Shown here one piece after another: positions 54,626 to 64,000 of a stretch of 64,000 bases of DNA (its first letter is position 1; each line of letters opens with the position of its first letter). The notes below the pieces were generated by a model. It saw only the letters and a program-made list of their open reading frames with translations. It ran no database searches and was not told where the DNA came from. Both the position numbers and the translations under genes were made by a program. Source of the stretch: Gaertneriomyces semiglobifer (lineage: Eukaryota; Chytridiomycota; Chytridiomycetes; Spizellomycetales; Spizellomycetaceae); contig JAHLKF010000005.1 of assembly GCA_025558075.1 (NCBI GenBank), positions 868,001 through 932,000 on the forward strand, read 5' to 3'.

Positions 54626-56912
54626 ATGGATCCTCTGGACCCAGATTACGATCCTAATGCAGTCCGGCCCCAAAGGGTGCGCCCGCCACGAAACCAACCG
54701 CAACCTCGGGAGCCCGCGGTGAAGGTCGAAGTACCGACTTCCGTCGCCATAAACAATGCGTACCGTCCGCCGCCTCCACCACCAGGTCCACCGCCAATTC
54801 ACCTTGCTTGGTCAGAGCATCGCACAGCTGACGGAAACCTATACTACTACAATTCGGTTACAAAAGAGAGTAGATGGGAGAGGCCGGCAGAATATAGGCC
54901 TCCTCCGCCGCCGGCTCGTCCTCACATGTCGGCGGCGGCCGCCAGCAACGGGAAGCAAGCTGCTTTGTTGCAGGAGACTCCCGCACCAGAGAAGAAAGAG
55001 CGTCCGATAGGTATCAAATACCTTCCCAACACCCGTTGGGCTATTGTATGGACCAGTCTCAAGCACGAGTTCTATTATCATATCGAGACCAAGGAAGCCG
55101 TGTGGGAGATGCCTGATGAGCTCAGCGAGTTGATTAGCAATTTGCTTGCAGAAGCGATGGGTGTTAATCTTGAAGATTATGAGGCGCAGCCAGAGATCGG
55201 CGAAGTCGATGACCACTCGGAAGATGATCACGACGAGAACGGAGAAGGGCGAGGCATCAAGCGACAAGCAGAGGAGGACGATATACATATTGATGCGAAG
55301 CGGTTTCGCGCCGATGATGCGGGGCTGAGCACGGATGCTTCCACCTTGGACCCTACCCAATTGACGACGGAGCAGAAAACTGAGCATTTCATGGCCTTAT
55401 TCCGTGAAAAAGACGTGTCTCCTTATTCAACTTGGGATATGGAGCTTCCGAAGTTTGTCAATGACAGGCGTTACACGTTTGTGGATAGGATGAAAGAACG
55501 AAAAGAGATCTTTGATGAGTATTGCAAAATTCGTGCCGCTGAGCTCAAGGAATCGCAGCAAAACGTGAAGGTTTGTTACCATAAAATTAGCGTGCGCCGA
55601 TTCTGCTCCTAATTCATGATGCTTTCATTATTTAGAGAGATCCGGCATCTGTGTACTTGGCTTTACTAGAGTCGGAAACCACCGCTCGCACTCGCTGGGA
55701 TGAATTCCAGCGAAAGTTCAAGCGAGACCGTCGATTTTCAGGATTTGCAGATGCTGGCAAGCGGGAAGCGTTGTTCCGTGCTCACTTGGCTGATATAAAA
55801 GAGAGGCAGCAATCTCGGAAGAAGACCGAGTCAAAAATGGTGAGGGAGCAATTCATGCAAATGCCCCGAGAGACCCGTGGAATCAATCTCGACACCGTTT
55901 GGACGGCGTTGAAACACGATGTTGAGCAAGATTCAAGGTACCGAGCAATTCGGTCTTCTGACGAGCGTGAGGATCTCTTCCGTGCATACCTGAAAGAAAT
56001 GAAAGACGAAGTCAAGGTTGAACGCCGAGATCGTGATGAAGTCAATCATAAGGAGCTTGACCGAAAAGCGCGAGAGGAAGCTAGTCTTCGGGAGCGGGAA
56101 GCGCAAGTACGTCGCGAGAGAGCACGATTGAATAAGGAGATGAGTAGCCAGCGACAACATCTTGAAAGGGAAGAGGCTACTTCCGTTTTTCGGAATTTAC
56201 TCGTGGACTTTGTGCGAGCGCCTGATGTGCGGTGGAATGACGTTGCTGGGCAGCTTGAGCGAGATCCTCGATGGGAGAGATGTCATGTTTTAAACGATAC
56301 CGACAAGGAGCAGTTGTTCCAGGCACATGCTCAGCACCTGTATGATAAGCGTGTTAAGGCGTTCCTTTCTGCCGTGGATGGCACTACTGACGTAACGACG
56401 AAATGGGACGATATCCGACAATGGGTGTTACAAGATCCACGCGCTCGAAAGCTTGCAATGTCCAATGACGAGGAGGAGTTTGAGGCTCACTTGAAGACCA
56501 CTTTCGAACGGCATCAAGCGGATCGCTTTAAGTCCGCGCGAGAGGGTCTTGTGGAGCTGTTGCGGGAGAACAACTTTCTCAAGTTCCACATCAAGCAAGC
56601 TGTTGTCGATTGCAGAGTCAAGGCTCTTGAGGAAGGCAAAACTGATTCTAATGAGGGAGACGAATGGGGATACGTTAACTTTGAAGAAGTTTTCAATGTA
56701 CTTGCGGTAAGAGAAGTGGCACGCTGTTAGCAGACGTGAAATCACCCGGTTTGATGCTCGTTGCTTAGGACGACAAACGGTATCAAGACTTGCCCTTTCC
56801 CGAAGAGCGTGACAGGACAGTTAAAGAATACATGCGCGACCTGATACGGAAATATCGCGCTGAGAGAGGCGGCACTGTCGACAGAACAATAGCTGATCAC
56901 GCACGAGGTTAA
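54626..56912 (+). CDS. TCERG1: Transcription elongation/splicing factor, TCERG1 (CA150)-like, WW and FF domains
   Basis: Nuclear protein coupling RNA polymerase II elongation with splicing. The start MDPLDPDYDPNAVRPQRV is at 54626. Two WW domains are visible (LAWSEHRTADGNLYYYNSVT then KESRWERP; WAIVWTSLKHEFYYHIETKE then AVWEMPDEL). An acidic linker follows with KRQAEEDDIH. Five or six FF repeats follow across the second exon (for example HFMALFREKDVSPYSTWDME, YLALLESETTARTRWDEFQR, FRNLLVDFVRAPDVRWNDVA) with the intervening ASLREREAQVRRERARL helix. Introns lie near 55571-55636 and 56707-56769. The last exon ends with a charged tail (TVDRTIADHARG). Vertebrate TCERG1 has three WW and six FF domains; I see two WW here. 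The order and spacing separate it from Prp40. Confidence 0.93.
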
Positions 56913-57085
56913 GACGATAGGATCGAGGTCCTTAAACATACGCGCTCTGCTGCGGCAATGGTCGCAACTTCTTGCAGAATGGTGGGTATCCCAACCGCCG
57001 GCTTCCTCATGCGGAGGATCCGTAGATACAGATTCAGTAGATGTACACAAAAGTGGCAGCAATTATTGAGACATATCTAGCACAT

Positions 57086-58195
57086 CTATGTGGCAAAATA
57101 GGTGTTGAACACACGTCGCGCATACTGGTGCGAGGTTAGTTCCACAATAAGGCGGGCCAACGTCATGAATTACGAACTATACCTTGACAAGATTGTCCCT
57201 CGCTAACACCATCTTTCTGAGTTCAACGTCGCGATCTTTGGAAATGTTTAACAAAGAGAGGATGATATGAAGGTACGCAAAGACCGTTGCATCAAGCATA
57301 GACGCCCTACGAGATTGCGATTGTTGAGTTCTCCGGCTGACAAGCCACAACTTCACAAAGACACATACCGTTCACCAAAGAACCATGTTTTGTCTCCCAA
57401 CAAGCACTCCAGAGCAATCAAGCATTCTTTCGCTTCTGCCATTATCTTTCCAACGCATCGGTTAGGGCGCTATATCAAATACGCAGCCGTATGGGTGACT
57501 AACCTCGTCTTGGTTGATAACTGTCCGTCTACTTAGCAATTCTTTTACCACCTGCACCTGTTTCCGTCTCGTAACCACTTTGTTCAACGGCCACGGGTGG
57601 AATCCCTCGTAGATTGGGAAAGTTATCGATTCCGTAACTTGCTCGTCGTGCCAAAGTGTCAGGTTCTGCACAGGACTTCCATTAAAGAAAACTTCACAAT
57701 GGGCATGCGTAACTGCGAAGCAAGGATCCCTACCAGGGCGGAGCCAAGCTTGGTATCCGCTAGCACGCAAAACGCTTGCATGTCCGCCTTTTCCTGCTCC
57801 GTCATCCGTGACTCCAGATCTCCCTTCGAGCTTTTGATGTGCGCAATGATGTCGCCACCTGTCAGGAGTTCATTCGTTCGCAGATGTAAGAATGGAAGCT
57901 TCCCTATGGAATCCCATGGTTCAGCATCAGACAAGTGGGATGTGCGACATTACAGGAAAGCCTCACCACTTGGACTCATGCCTTCTTCAAAGCATTCTTG
58001 AACAGCAAAACGAAATTCTGAAAACCGAAGGAATGCCTGGTACTTGACGCATTCTGCGTCAAGACTCGTTACATGCCGTTTCGACCTAGGAAAGATGTAG
58101 AGGGTCGGAACATTGGGCGGTGGTGGCGGGGTATGGATAGCGGGATGTGTATGTAGTGGGAAGAAAGAGTTCAGCTTCTGCAGCGGATTTATCAT
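57086..58195 (-). CDS. MTX2: Metaxin-2-like mitochondrial outer-membrane import component
   Basis: Six exons give about 250 residues that follow metaxin-2 throughout: VPTLYIFPRSKRHV start region, AECVKYQAFLRFSEFRFAVQ, EGMSPSG, LPFLHLRTNELLTGGDIIAH, NLTLWHDEQVTESITFPIYE, FHPWPLNKVVTRRKQ, AKECLIALECLLGDKTWFFG, ASMLDATVFAYLHIILSLLN, and the end YARRVFNTYFAT before the stop at 57086. This is a GST-like fold protein of the sorting and assembly machinery that inserts beta-barrels. Introns have clear donors (GTAGGG, GTTAGT, GTATGT, GTATAG) with CTAAC branches. The N-terminus has a Pro-rich insert (HTPPPPPNV). No strong C-terminal membrane anchor is evident, which favours metaxin-2 over metaxin-1. 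Confidence 0.9.
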
Positions 58196-58413
58196 GCTGG
58201 CGTTGACAGATGGAATGAATGAAAGCTTCTTGAATGCGATATATATGCCTATGCTGCGAAACGTTGCTTGCTCTTTGGTGTGCGCGAAATTGACACGGGA
58301 AAATCCCCGAGAGACTTGCAGCGAATCTTCATTTCTCGGACATCAACAAAAAACTGCAAAGGACCAAGAGTTTGAGTACGAGCGTGCTATCAACAAGCTC
58401 TTTGGGAAGTAGT

Positions 58414-59391
58414 ATGGCAGAGATGACGACAGATACACCGCCCGAGGAACCAGCAGCTGCCGAGAGGTACTGTGTTGTAATCTGTTTGATTGGGTGCGTC
58501 GCAGAAGACACTTATATGGGCCTTGACAAGCAGGGTTGCGGAAAAGCGTCCAGCAGATACAGCTGATACAACAGATGATACCAATGCGGAAAATGGATCA
58601 CCGGAGGTAGGGACTACTTGGTAGTAGTATGTGCCGCAGTCGGGCGCAGATGGCTCATAGAGCACTCATTAGGTCAAGAGGCCACGTCGAACTGGGGATG
58701 CGCAAATGAAACAGAGAAGCCAACGGTTGTTCGGAGTACTTGTTGGTACACTCAACAAGTTTAAGGCTGATACGGGGCATAAATCGGAAAAGGTCCGTGT
58801 GATCACAGTGCATCGATCGATGGGAACGACGGTAGAATACTAAATGTGGTGAACAACAGGAAAAGCAACGGGAAGAGCTGGAAAAGCGATTGGCTGAAAA
58901 GCTAAAGAAAGAGAAGGAAGAAATATCGGAGGAGGTCAAAAAGGAGCGCGAAGAACGAGCTGCAAGAATTGAGGAGGAGAGGAAACAGACAGTAGCAGAA
59001 ACGTCAAAACAAACGGTTAGCCGGTTTCTCTTGCCAGTTTCGAGCACGTACTGACCCAGTTGATTATCTGCCTACCCAGAAAGAATTCCTTCGAAACCAG
59101 AAGATTCATCTATCCACGTATATTCCCACGAAAACTAATCCCCCAATCTACTACTTACCGAAGAACCATACTGAAAAGACCCTGCAAATTGTAGCCGAAC
59201 AGAAGCGGCAACTCGCGCTGGAGTCTGCAACGGATGCGAGCCGGTCACAGCCGGAATCTGAAGAAATGACAACGGAGGAGCCTGCTGCCCAAGTAGCCGC
59301 AGCGGTCGAGCCTTCCGCCGAGGAGCCAACAGCCGAGGAACCAACAGCCGGTGAGGACACTGGCACAATTAAAATGGATATAGATGAATGA
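58414..59391 (+). CDS. PNN: Pinin (splicing-associated nuclear protein)
   Basis: Nuclear-speckle protein linked to splicing and the exon junction complex. Five exons: MAEMTTDTPPEEPAAAER, an acidic exon, then the pinin core VKRPRRTGDAQMKQRSQRLF / GVLVGTLNKFKADTGHKSEK, a long coiled-coil exon (EKQREELEKRLAEKLKKEKE), and a last exon KEFLRNQKIHLSTYIPTKTN / PPIYYLPKNHTEKTLQIV. The core RSQRLFGVLVGTLNKF and the TKTNPPIYYLPKNH segment match the pinin/SDK/memA family. Acidic/Ala C-terminal residues precede the stop at 59391. It is shorter than vertebrate pinin because the SR-like tail is absent, which is common in fungi. Confidence 0.9.
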
Positions 59392-59772
59392 CGGCTTCGA
59401 TGTAAAAATATTCCGAGTGATTGTAGATACTTGGTAGTTGCTTTATGTATTTAGTTTCGTGGCGACTCCTAAGCCCGCCTATGAAACAGCAGAGTTGGGA
59501 GAGCGTCTCAGTATATACAAATCGGCAGAACCATTTCACGGCCTCCGATTCCCGATGAGCCCCCATACAGGTGTAGTAGGATCTTTGGCCGAAAGAGGCA
59601 AAGAGACGAGTCTACGCAAGCAAGCGTTCTAGCAGGACACTGCATCTGAGGGAATTTCGGTGCTTGGAACAGAGCCATAATAGCTGGTTGGTCGCCGGTT
59701 CTGATATGATTCGGGCGAGAAGATCCATCGCTCTAGCGTACCCATCCTCTTGTTAATCGCTTCCATATGGGT
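59392..59772. other. 3' intergenic region between convergent genes
   Basis: This 381-base segment lies between the pinin stop (plus) and the end of the IWR1 gene (minus). No coding or RNA signal was found. Confidence 0.5.
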
Positions 59773-60913
59773 CTAAGCGGTGCCTTTTAGTATTGCCGGT
59801 GAAAGCACAGGATGCATTCCGCTCTAAGACTTACCGTCATCATCATCACTACCGCGGTTGCCGTATCCGTAACCGTACTCATCTTCATCGCTCGACTCCC
59901 ATTCGTCAGGGTACTCGTTCTGATAATAGTCCTCCGCATTCGAGTCTTCATCCGCTTCATCGAGAACATCGGAATCTTCATCTTCGTCAATGAGGAACAC
60001 ATTGGCATCTTGGTCTAACGTTCTATATAACCCCACCAGTCAGCCAGTACACCAGGATTGCCAATAAAACAGATGATCGCTTACAATTGGCCGATCCTGG
60101 CGTCTGGTGCCGTCGCACCAGAGGTATCTTGGTAATAAAGATCGTAGACGTACTCTTCTTCGGACACAGGAGGCTCCACACCTTCAGTAACTGCAAAAGC
60201 TGTTGGCGCATGACTTCTTTGTAGCTTCTAACAATTGTTGATACCTCGCAGATACTCCTGAATCATTGGCATCAAGCTAGCAACCACATCATTCTCTGCT
60301 GGGGTAGCCGTTCCGCTTCTCGCTTGTCGCCTGCCAAACGGTTTCGAGCGAGTTGGGATAAATTCATAGCGAATGTGCGTAATGCTCCAAATAGAGGTTT
60401 TCACCTTCTATCATTGTCTTCAGCAACATCCACAACCTTATAAGGAAGATCCGGATCTCGCTCTTCCCGTCGGCTTTTGAGGACCTTGTACCTGGCAGCC
60501 CGGTTTTCTGCCGCTTTGGCTTGCGCCAGGACCTTGCGTCTCTCATCCGGTGTCCCTGGCCGACTGGATGACGAGCTCTTCGAGCTTTGTTTTTCGCTTC
60601 GTAGGCTTTTCAATTTCTCAAGCGTATTTTTCCATCGTTGAGCATCCTCTACCGTCTGTCGCTCCACTGTTTCAACCAACTTAAAAACCAAGATCTCTCC
60701 ATTGCCCAATCTAAGCTTTTTCCCTTCTCGTCGGCTCTCTTCTTGCGCTACTACTAATGCCTCAATGGGATCTGCATTCCTTTTGCGCTTCACGCGAAGA
60801 ACTGTGTTGGATGATTCTGTATCTGACCTATCCACTGTCCCCGATGGCGGTGTCACGATACCGTCCTGCGGCGGCCGTTCGGCAGTTAGTGCTGGCTCCA
60901 GCTCCGCCGTCAT
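59773..60913 (-). CDS. IWR1: Iwr1 / SLC7A6OS-type RNA polymerase II nuclear import factor
   Basis: Adaptor that brings assembled RNA polymerase II into the nucleus. The start MTAELEPALTAERPPQD is at 60913, followed by VLRVKRKRNADPIEALVV, typical of the family N-terminus, and a Lys/Arg-rich helix that can act as a nuclear localisation signal. The later exons carry the diagnostic Iwr1 box: EEYVYDLYYQDTSG, then IDEDEDSDVLDEADEDSN and AEDYYQNEYPDEWE, followed by an acidic DEDEYGYGYG tail. Four or five exons are joined by short introns. The last donor (GTAAGT near 59833) joins a two-residue tail with the stop at 59773. The family name follows from the DEDSNAEDYYxNxYPDE signature. Confidence 0.88.
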
Positions 60914-61084
60914 CTTGCTATTTTCCTCCCCTTTCGCAATGTCTGCGATCCTTTCAAAGTCTCATCCATTTCAGGTCTTAACTAGTGCTGTGTCACGTGT
61001 TCTGAAGCTGGAAGTTGCGAACGTTGAACGTTCAAACGACGTTAAAAACGATTGCGAGCAGCAGCTGTGAATGACAACGGGAGG
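60914..61084. promoter_or_regulatory. Short divergent promoter between IWR1 and LEO1
   Basis: Only 171 bases separate the two start codons, so the two transcription-factor genes share this interval for their core promoters. No specific element is recognised. Confidence 0.4.
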
Positions 61085-62725
61085 ATGAGCGACGACGAAT
61101 TCGACACAAAGGATCTGTTTGGGTCTGACTCGGAGGAGGAGGAGACGGTTACAGCCAAGAAGGATGCTGTGGGTGACACTTCTGAGCACGGGGATGATGG
61201 AGGTAGCAGGCGATCTCCATCCCCGAAGCCGACAAGCGCAGAAGAAAATACACAAGAGGAAGCAGGTGATGAGTCCGAGGAAGATGAAAGACCCAACAGG
61301 AAGTTGAAGGCACGACGACGCATCTCAAGCTCCCCAGTAAGGTCACGGTCTCGCTCGCCCTCGGACGACGCCGAACGAGATCTCTTCGGTGACGACGACG
61401 AGGAAGGCAGTAACAGCCTTATGGATATAGATGATGATGAATTGGAGGCAGAGTTCAGAGAGTGAGTTGCGGGTTGGTTTCAGTGTGAAGCCGATTTCAC
61501 CTCACCTATATCATACTGGAATAGCCGCCCGCGATATACACGACCTGAGAAACCACCAAAGCCAGATATAACAAAAGAGATCTACTTGCCTGAAAGACCC
61601 CGATTCTCACAGACTGCCGATGATGTTTACCTCTCGCGATTACCAAATTTCATGCATGTACAACCGGTGCCCTTTGATCCGAGTACGTTTGATGAAGAGG
61701 AAGAAGCGGAAGAGCAGGAACGAGATGAAGGATTGCATTTAAGTGTGGACAATGTTATTCGTTGGCGGGAACTCGTGGACAGCAAAGGCGCTGTAGGTCA
61801 TCTGTCACGCAGCTTGATTCAGGATAGGGTATGCTCATGGTTACAATAGGCAACGAAAGAGTCCAATGCGCGGCTGATACGATGGGAAGACGGGTCGTTC
61901 TCAATGGTACTTGGGACAGAATTTTACGATGTTAGCATCACCGACGGTGTTCCCCATCAGTACTTGACTGTACAGTTTCCGGATCAAGCGGTGTTCCAAA
62001 CGCAAGACCGCGTTTCACGCACAGCAATGTTCAAGCCGTATGGGCTGAACCAATCTGTACATAAGAGGCTTACCCGTGAGATTGCTAAGAAGCATCAGAA
62101 AACGATCAAGACACGGTCGATCGTCAGTATGGTTGACCCGCAAAAGCAGCGAGAAGCTCTGGAAAAGGTTGGTAAAACCCAGTATTTCAATCGTATCGCG
62201 CTAACAGCTTCGTGTGCAGAGTGAAATGGAGAAGGTCAGGGCGCGCCGTCGATTGGAAGCCAAGCGACGAAGTACCGGTGTGGGCAGCAGCCGGTACATG
62301 ACGGCGCGAGACTTGGAAGATGAGTCGGATGATGATGCGTACACTCGCGGTTCCACCAATATTAGAGCCGCTCTCGATTCGTATGAGCAAGATGATTTTG
62401 GTGCGACAGTGTGCAAGCATTACTTCCATGCATCTCGCTTAGTGCTGATCCGTTTTTCTTGCCAGTGGTTGAAGACGATGAAGACGACGATGCCGGTTTT
62501 GATTCCGAAGACGAACGTGAACGCGATCGACGAGAACGCATACTACGAGCGAAAAAAGAAAAGTCGCAGAGAGTGGAACGGGATAACCGTGGCGGTTCAC
62601 CGCCTCCAAAACGAAAGAACGACGAGGATGAAGACAGTGAACGCGGGAACTCGGATGATGATATCTCGCGGAACAAAAGTAAACGCAAGCGGCATATTGT
62701 ATCCAGTGAAGATGAGGACGAGTAG
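61085..62725 (+). CDS. LEO1: LEO1, subunit of the Paf1 transcription elongation complex
   Basis: Component of the Paf1 complex, which travels with RNA polymerase II and promotes histone modification. Start MSDDEFDTKDLFGSDSEEEE at 61085. A highly acidic N-terminus with RS dipeptides is followed by the LEO1 core: IYLPERPRFSQTADDVYLSR, VIRWRELVDSKGAVGHL, ARLIRWEDGSFSMVLGTEFY, TVQFPDQAVFQTQDRVSRTA and MFKPYGLNQSVHKRLTREIA. The C-terminus is basic then acidic (KRKRHIVSSEDEDE), ending at 62725. Five short introns (GTGAGT near 61462, GTATGC near 61828, and others) have normal borders. Neighbouring IWR1, PNN and TCERG1 serve the same polymerase. Confidence 0.95.
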
Positions 62726-63120
62726 CGCTGCTTTGAGTGAGCCCAAAACTCGCTGTAACTATATACGGGACTTGTATGTCGCTGTTAATGTGAATGTTTT
62801 GTCACGCTCATGGCTACGCAATCTCCGATTGGTCCCAGCCGTTGTTGAGAACAAGTATCAATTGGTTTGTTGTGACTTTGAACTGTTTCCAGCCACTCCA
62901 TGAGGCCGTGCAATGGAAACTCTCGATGCGTTGATTGACATGATAAGCAACCGTGAACACAATCATGATTGAACTACCAGCACCGGACCAGTATCTTTGA
63001 TTTGTATGCATATACTTGCCTACGGTACACATCCTCCAATCAATTACTACTATGAAAAAACACTCGCATACATTTGAAGAACTCCCGATTGAATGATACT
63101 AACTCAATTAAAACACGAGC
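62726..63120. other. 3' intergenic region between convergent genes
   Basis: 395 bases between LEO1 (plus) and the PhoD-like gene (minus). A polyadenylation-like AT-rich patch occurs near 63040-63060. No coding signal was found. Confidence 0.5.
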
Positions 63121-64000
63121 CTACTGAAGCGGCGGAACAATCACAGGCCCGTATGAAACACAACGACCAACTTCTTGTACCCCCTCGATTCGGAGCTCAA
63201 AAGACACGTCCTGCCCCTTGGGATCAACGGTCCCAATCCCGTAGTTACGACGACCGATAAGCTTCTTCATTTGCATTTGAGACCCATCCACATCGATAGG
63301 GAACATATCCAGCATGTCTTCCTTGGTAGCTCCATCAAGATCATAAACCTTGGCGTTGGAATGTAACATTTTAAGTACGCCGTTGGGTGGCGGTATGTTG
63401 ACAATTGCGGAAGCAATAATCTGATACATGAGGCTGGGATCGGTGTGAGGGGTGGCCGCGAACGCAGGGTTGTAGAAGCGACCAATGCCAGCGCAATGGA
63501 CGTCACCGCTGATGAATGTAATACGCCGGTGGAAGGTGCGAGAGTATTCCTGGCATCTTTGTACAAAGGCAGTGCGTTCGGCAGCGTGGTTCGGGTGTGT
63601 CCAATGATCAATCATATCGTCGAGCAAATCAACTTCACCAAACTGGCTGATGACGCTACTCATCAGACCGCTTTTACCGAGACCCTTCTTCATGTTCCCC
63701 AGCACATCATCAACAGCGCCCTTGCTCTGAGTTTGCCATTGATCCGCATTGACGTTGACGCCGACGGCTCGTAGCACCCGTCCGGCACCGCCAGCAACAG
63801 CTCCAACCCCTTTTCCAATCTGGTTTACAGCTTTATTCGCCCCGGTCTTCGCTTTCCCGAAATGCTTGAGTAGCGTTTCAGGCATCGACAGTCGTGGATA
63901 GGCGATTGGGACAGCTAACATCCAAATGACGTGACGAACGGTCGGAGGAAGCCGCGTTGCCATATAATTGAAGATCATATCGTACGACTGTGGGGATAGA
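63121..64000 (-). CDS. PhoD-like phosphatase domain protein, 5' end outside window
   Basis: The stop is at 63121 and the frame stays open to the right edge, where it reads LSPQSYDMIFNYMATRLPPT, so the protein begins beyond the window. Motifs typical of the fungal PhoD-like branch are present: HVIWMLAVPIAYPRL, DLLDDMIDHWTHPNHAAERT, RRITFISGDVHCAGIGRFYN (metal-binding SGDVHCA) and LMYQIIASAIVNIPPP. PhoD-type enzymes are metal-dependent phosphodiesterases/phosphatases; the substrate of this fungal group is not known to me. A Gly/Ala-rich insert (KGVGAVAGGAGRVLRAVGVN) separates two parts of the domain. No intron is needed in the visible part. Confidence 0.88.
   Translation of the reverse strand, partial: LSPQSYDMIFNYMATRLPPTVRHVIWMLAVPIAYPRLSMPETLLKHFGKAKTGANKAVNQIGKGVGAVAGGAGRVLRAVGVNVNADQWQTQSKGAVDDVLGNMKKGLGKSGLMSSVISQFGEVDLLDDMIDHWTHPNHAAERTAFVQRCQEYSRTFHRRITFISGDVHCAGIGRFYNPAFAATPHTDPSLMYQIIASAIVNIPPPNGVLKMLHSNAKVYDLDGATKEDMLDMFPIDVDGSQMQMKKLIGRRNYGIGTVDPKGQDVSFELRIEGVQEVGRCVSYGPVIVPPLQ

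Noticed and set aside
54626..56912. Prp40 as the identity of the WW/FF protein
   Set aside because: The FF spacing and the ASLRERE helix between FF repeats match TCERG1, and the WW domains are separated by a long linker unlike Prp40.
57086..58195. Glutathione S-transferase as the identity of this gene
   Set aside because: The fold family is shared, but the MSPSG, PWPLN and LDATVFAYL motifs fit metaxin-2 specifically.
1..64000. Mobile elements, CRISPR arrays, rRNA genes or a biosynthetic gene cluster
   Set aside because: No transposase, reverse transcriptase, terminal repeat, spaced direct repeat, rRNA or PKS/NRPS signature was seen on either strand.

Overview
This is nuclear DNA from a flagellated (zoospore-forming) early-diverging fungus, most likely a chytrid. 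A GT2 chitin synthase, a secreted LysM/GH18 chitinase, a Cla4-type PAK kinase and a Not4 subunit point to a fungus. An inner-arm axonemal dynein heavy chain and a RABL2-type GTPase are expected only where a motile flagellum is kept. Genes are dense, lie on both strands and are cut by short introns (about 50-80 nt, GTAAGT/GTGAGT-like donors, CTAAC-like branch sites shortly before the AG). I found no mobile elements, CRISPR array or rRNA; there is one tRNA. Gene models were spliced by eye from donor/acceptor signals and frame continuity, so outer limits are firmer than every internal junction.

Layout. 0-14 kb, cytoskeleton and membrane: an axonemal dynein heavy chain (minus, runs off the left edge), a small two-exon membrane protein, gamma-tubulin complex component 5 (minus) and CLPTM1 (plus). 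14-26 kb: a large disordered orphan protein, the CCR4-NOT E3 ligase NOT4 (RING, RRM, Q-rich tail), a single-pass membrane protein with a cytosolic SH3 domain, a small protein with an RVSF motif, and a C2HC/C2H2 finger protein. 26-28 kb: tRNA-Leu(AAG) and an orphan seven-helix membrane protein. 28-40 kb: chitin synthase, an AT-hook nuclear protein, a BAR-SH3 protein and acireductone dioxygenase. 40-46 kb: a very large chitinase with about ten LysM-like modules. 46-51 kb: an orphan protein, mitochondrial uS13 and eIF2-alpha. 51-54 kb: PAK kinase and RABL2. 54-63 kb: a run of RNA polymerase II and mRNA-processing factors (TCERG1-like, pinin, IWR1, LEO1) with metaxin-2 among them. The right edge holds a partial PhoD-like phosphatase.

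Most genes are housekeeping. Several serve linked functions: dynein and RABL2 (flagellum), GCP5 (microtubule nucleation), chitin synthase and chitinase (wall building and turnover), PAK/SH3/BAR proteins (polarity and membrane shape), and TCERG1/PNN/IWR1/LEO1/NOT4 (transcription and mRNA fate). The least explained parts are the multi-LysM chitinase with its Cys-rich linker domain, the seven-helix orphan, the SH3 membrane protein, the RVSF-motif protein, and unusual extensions on eIF2-alpha, acireductone dioxygenase and the BAR-SH3 protein.
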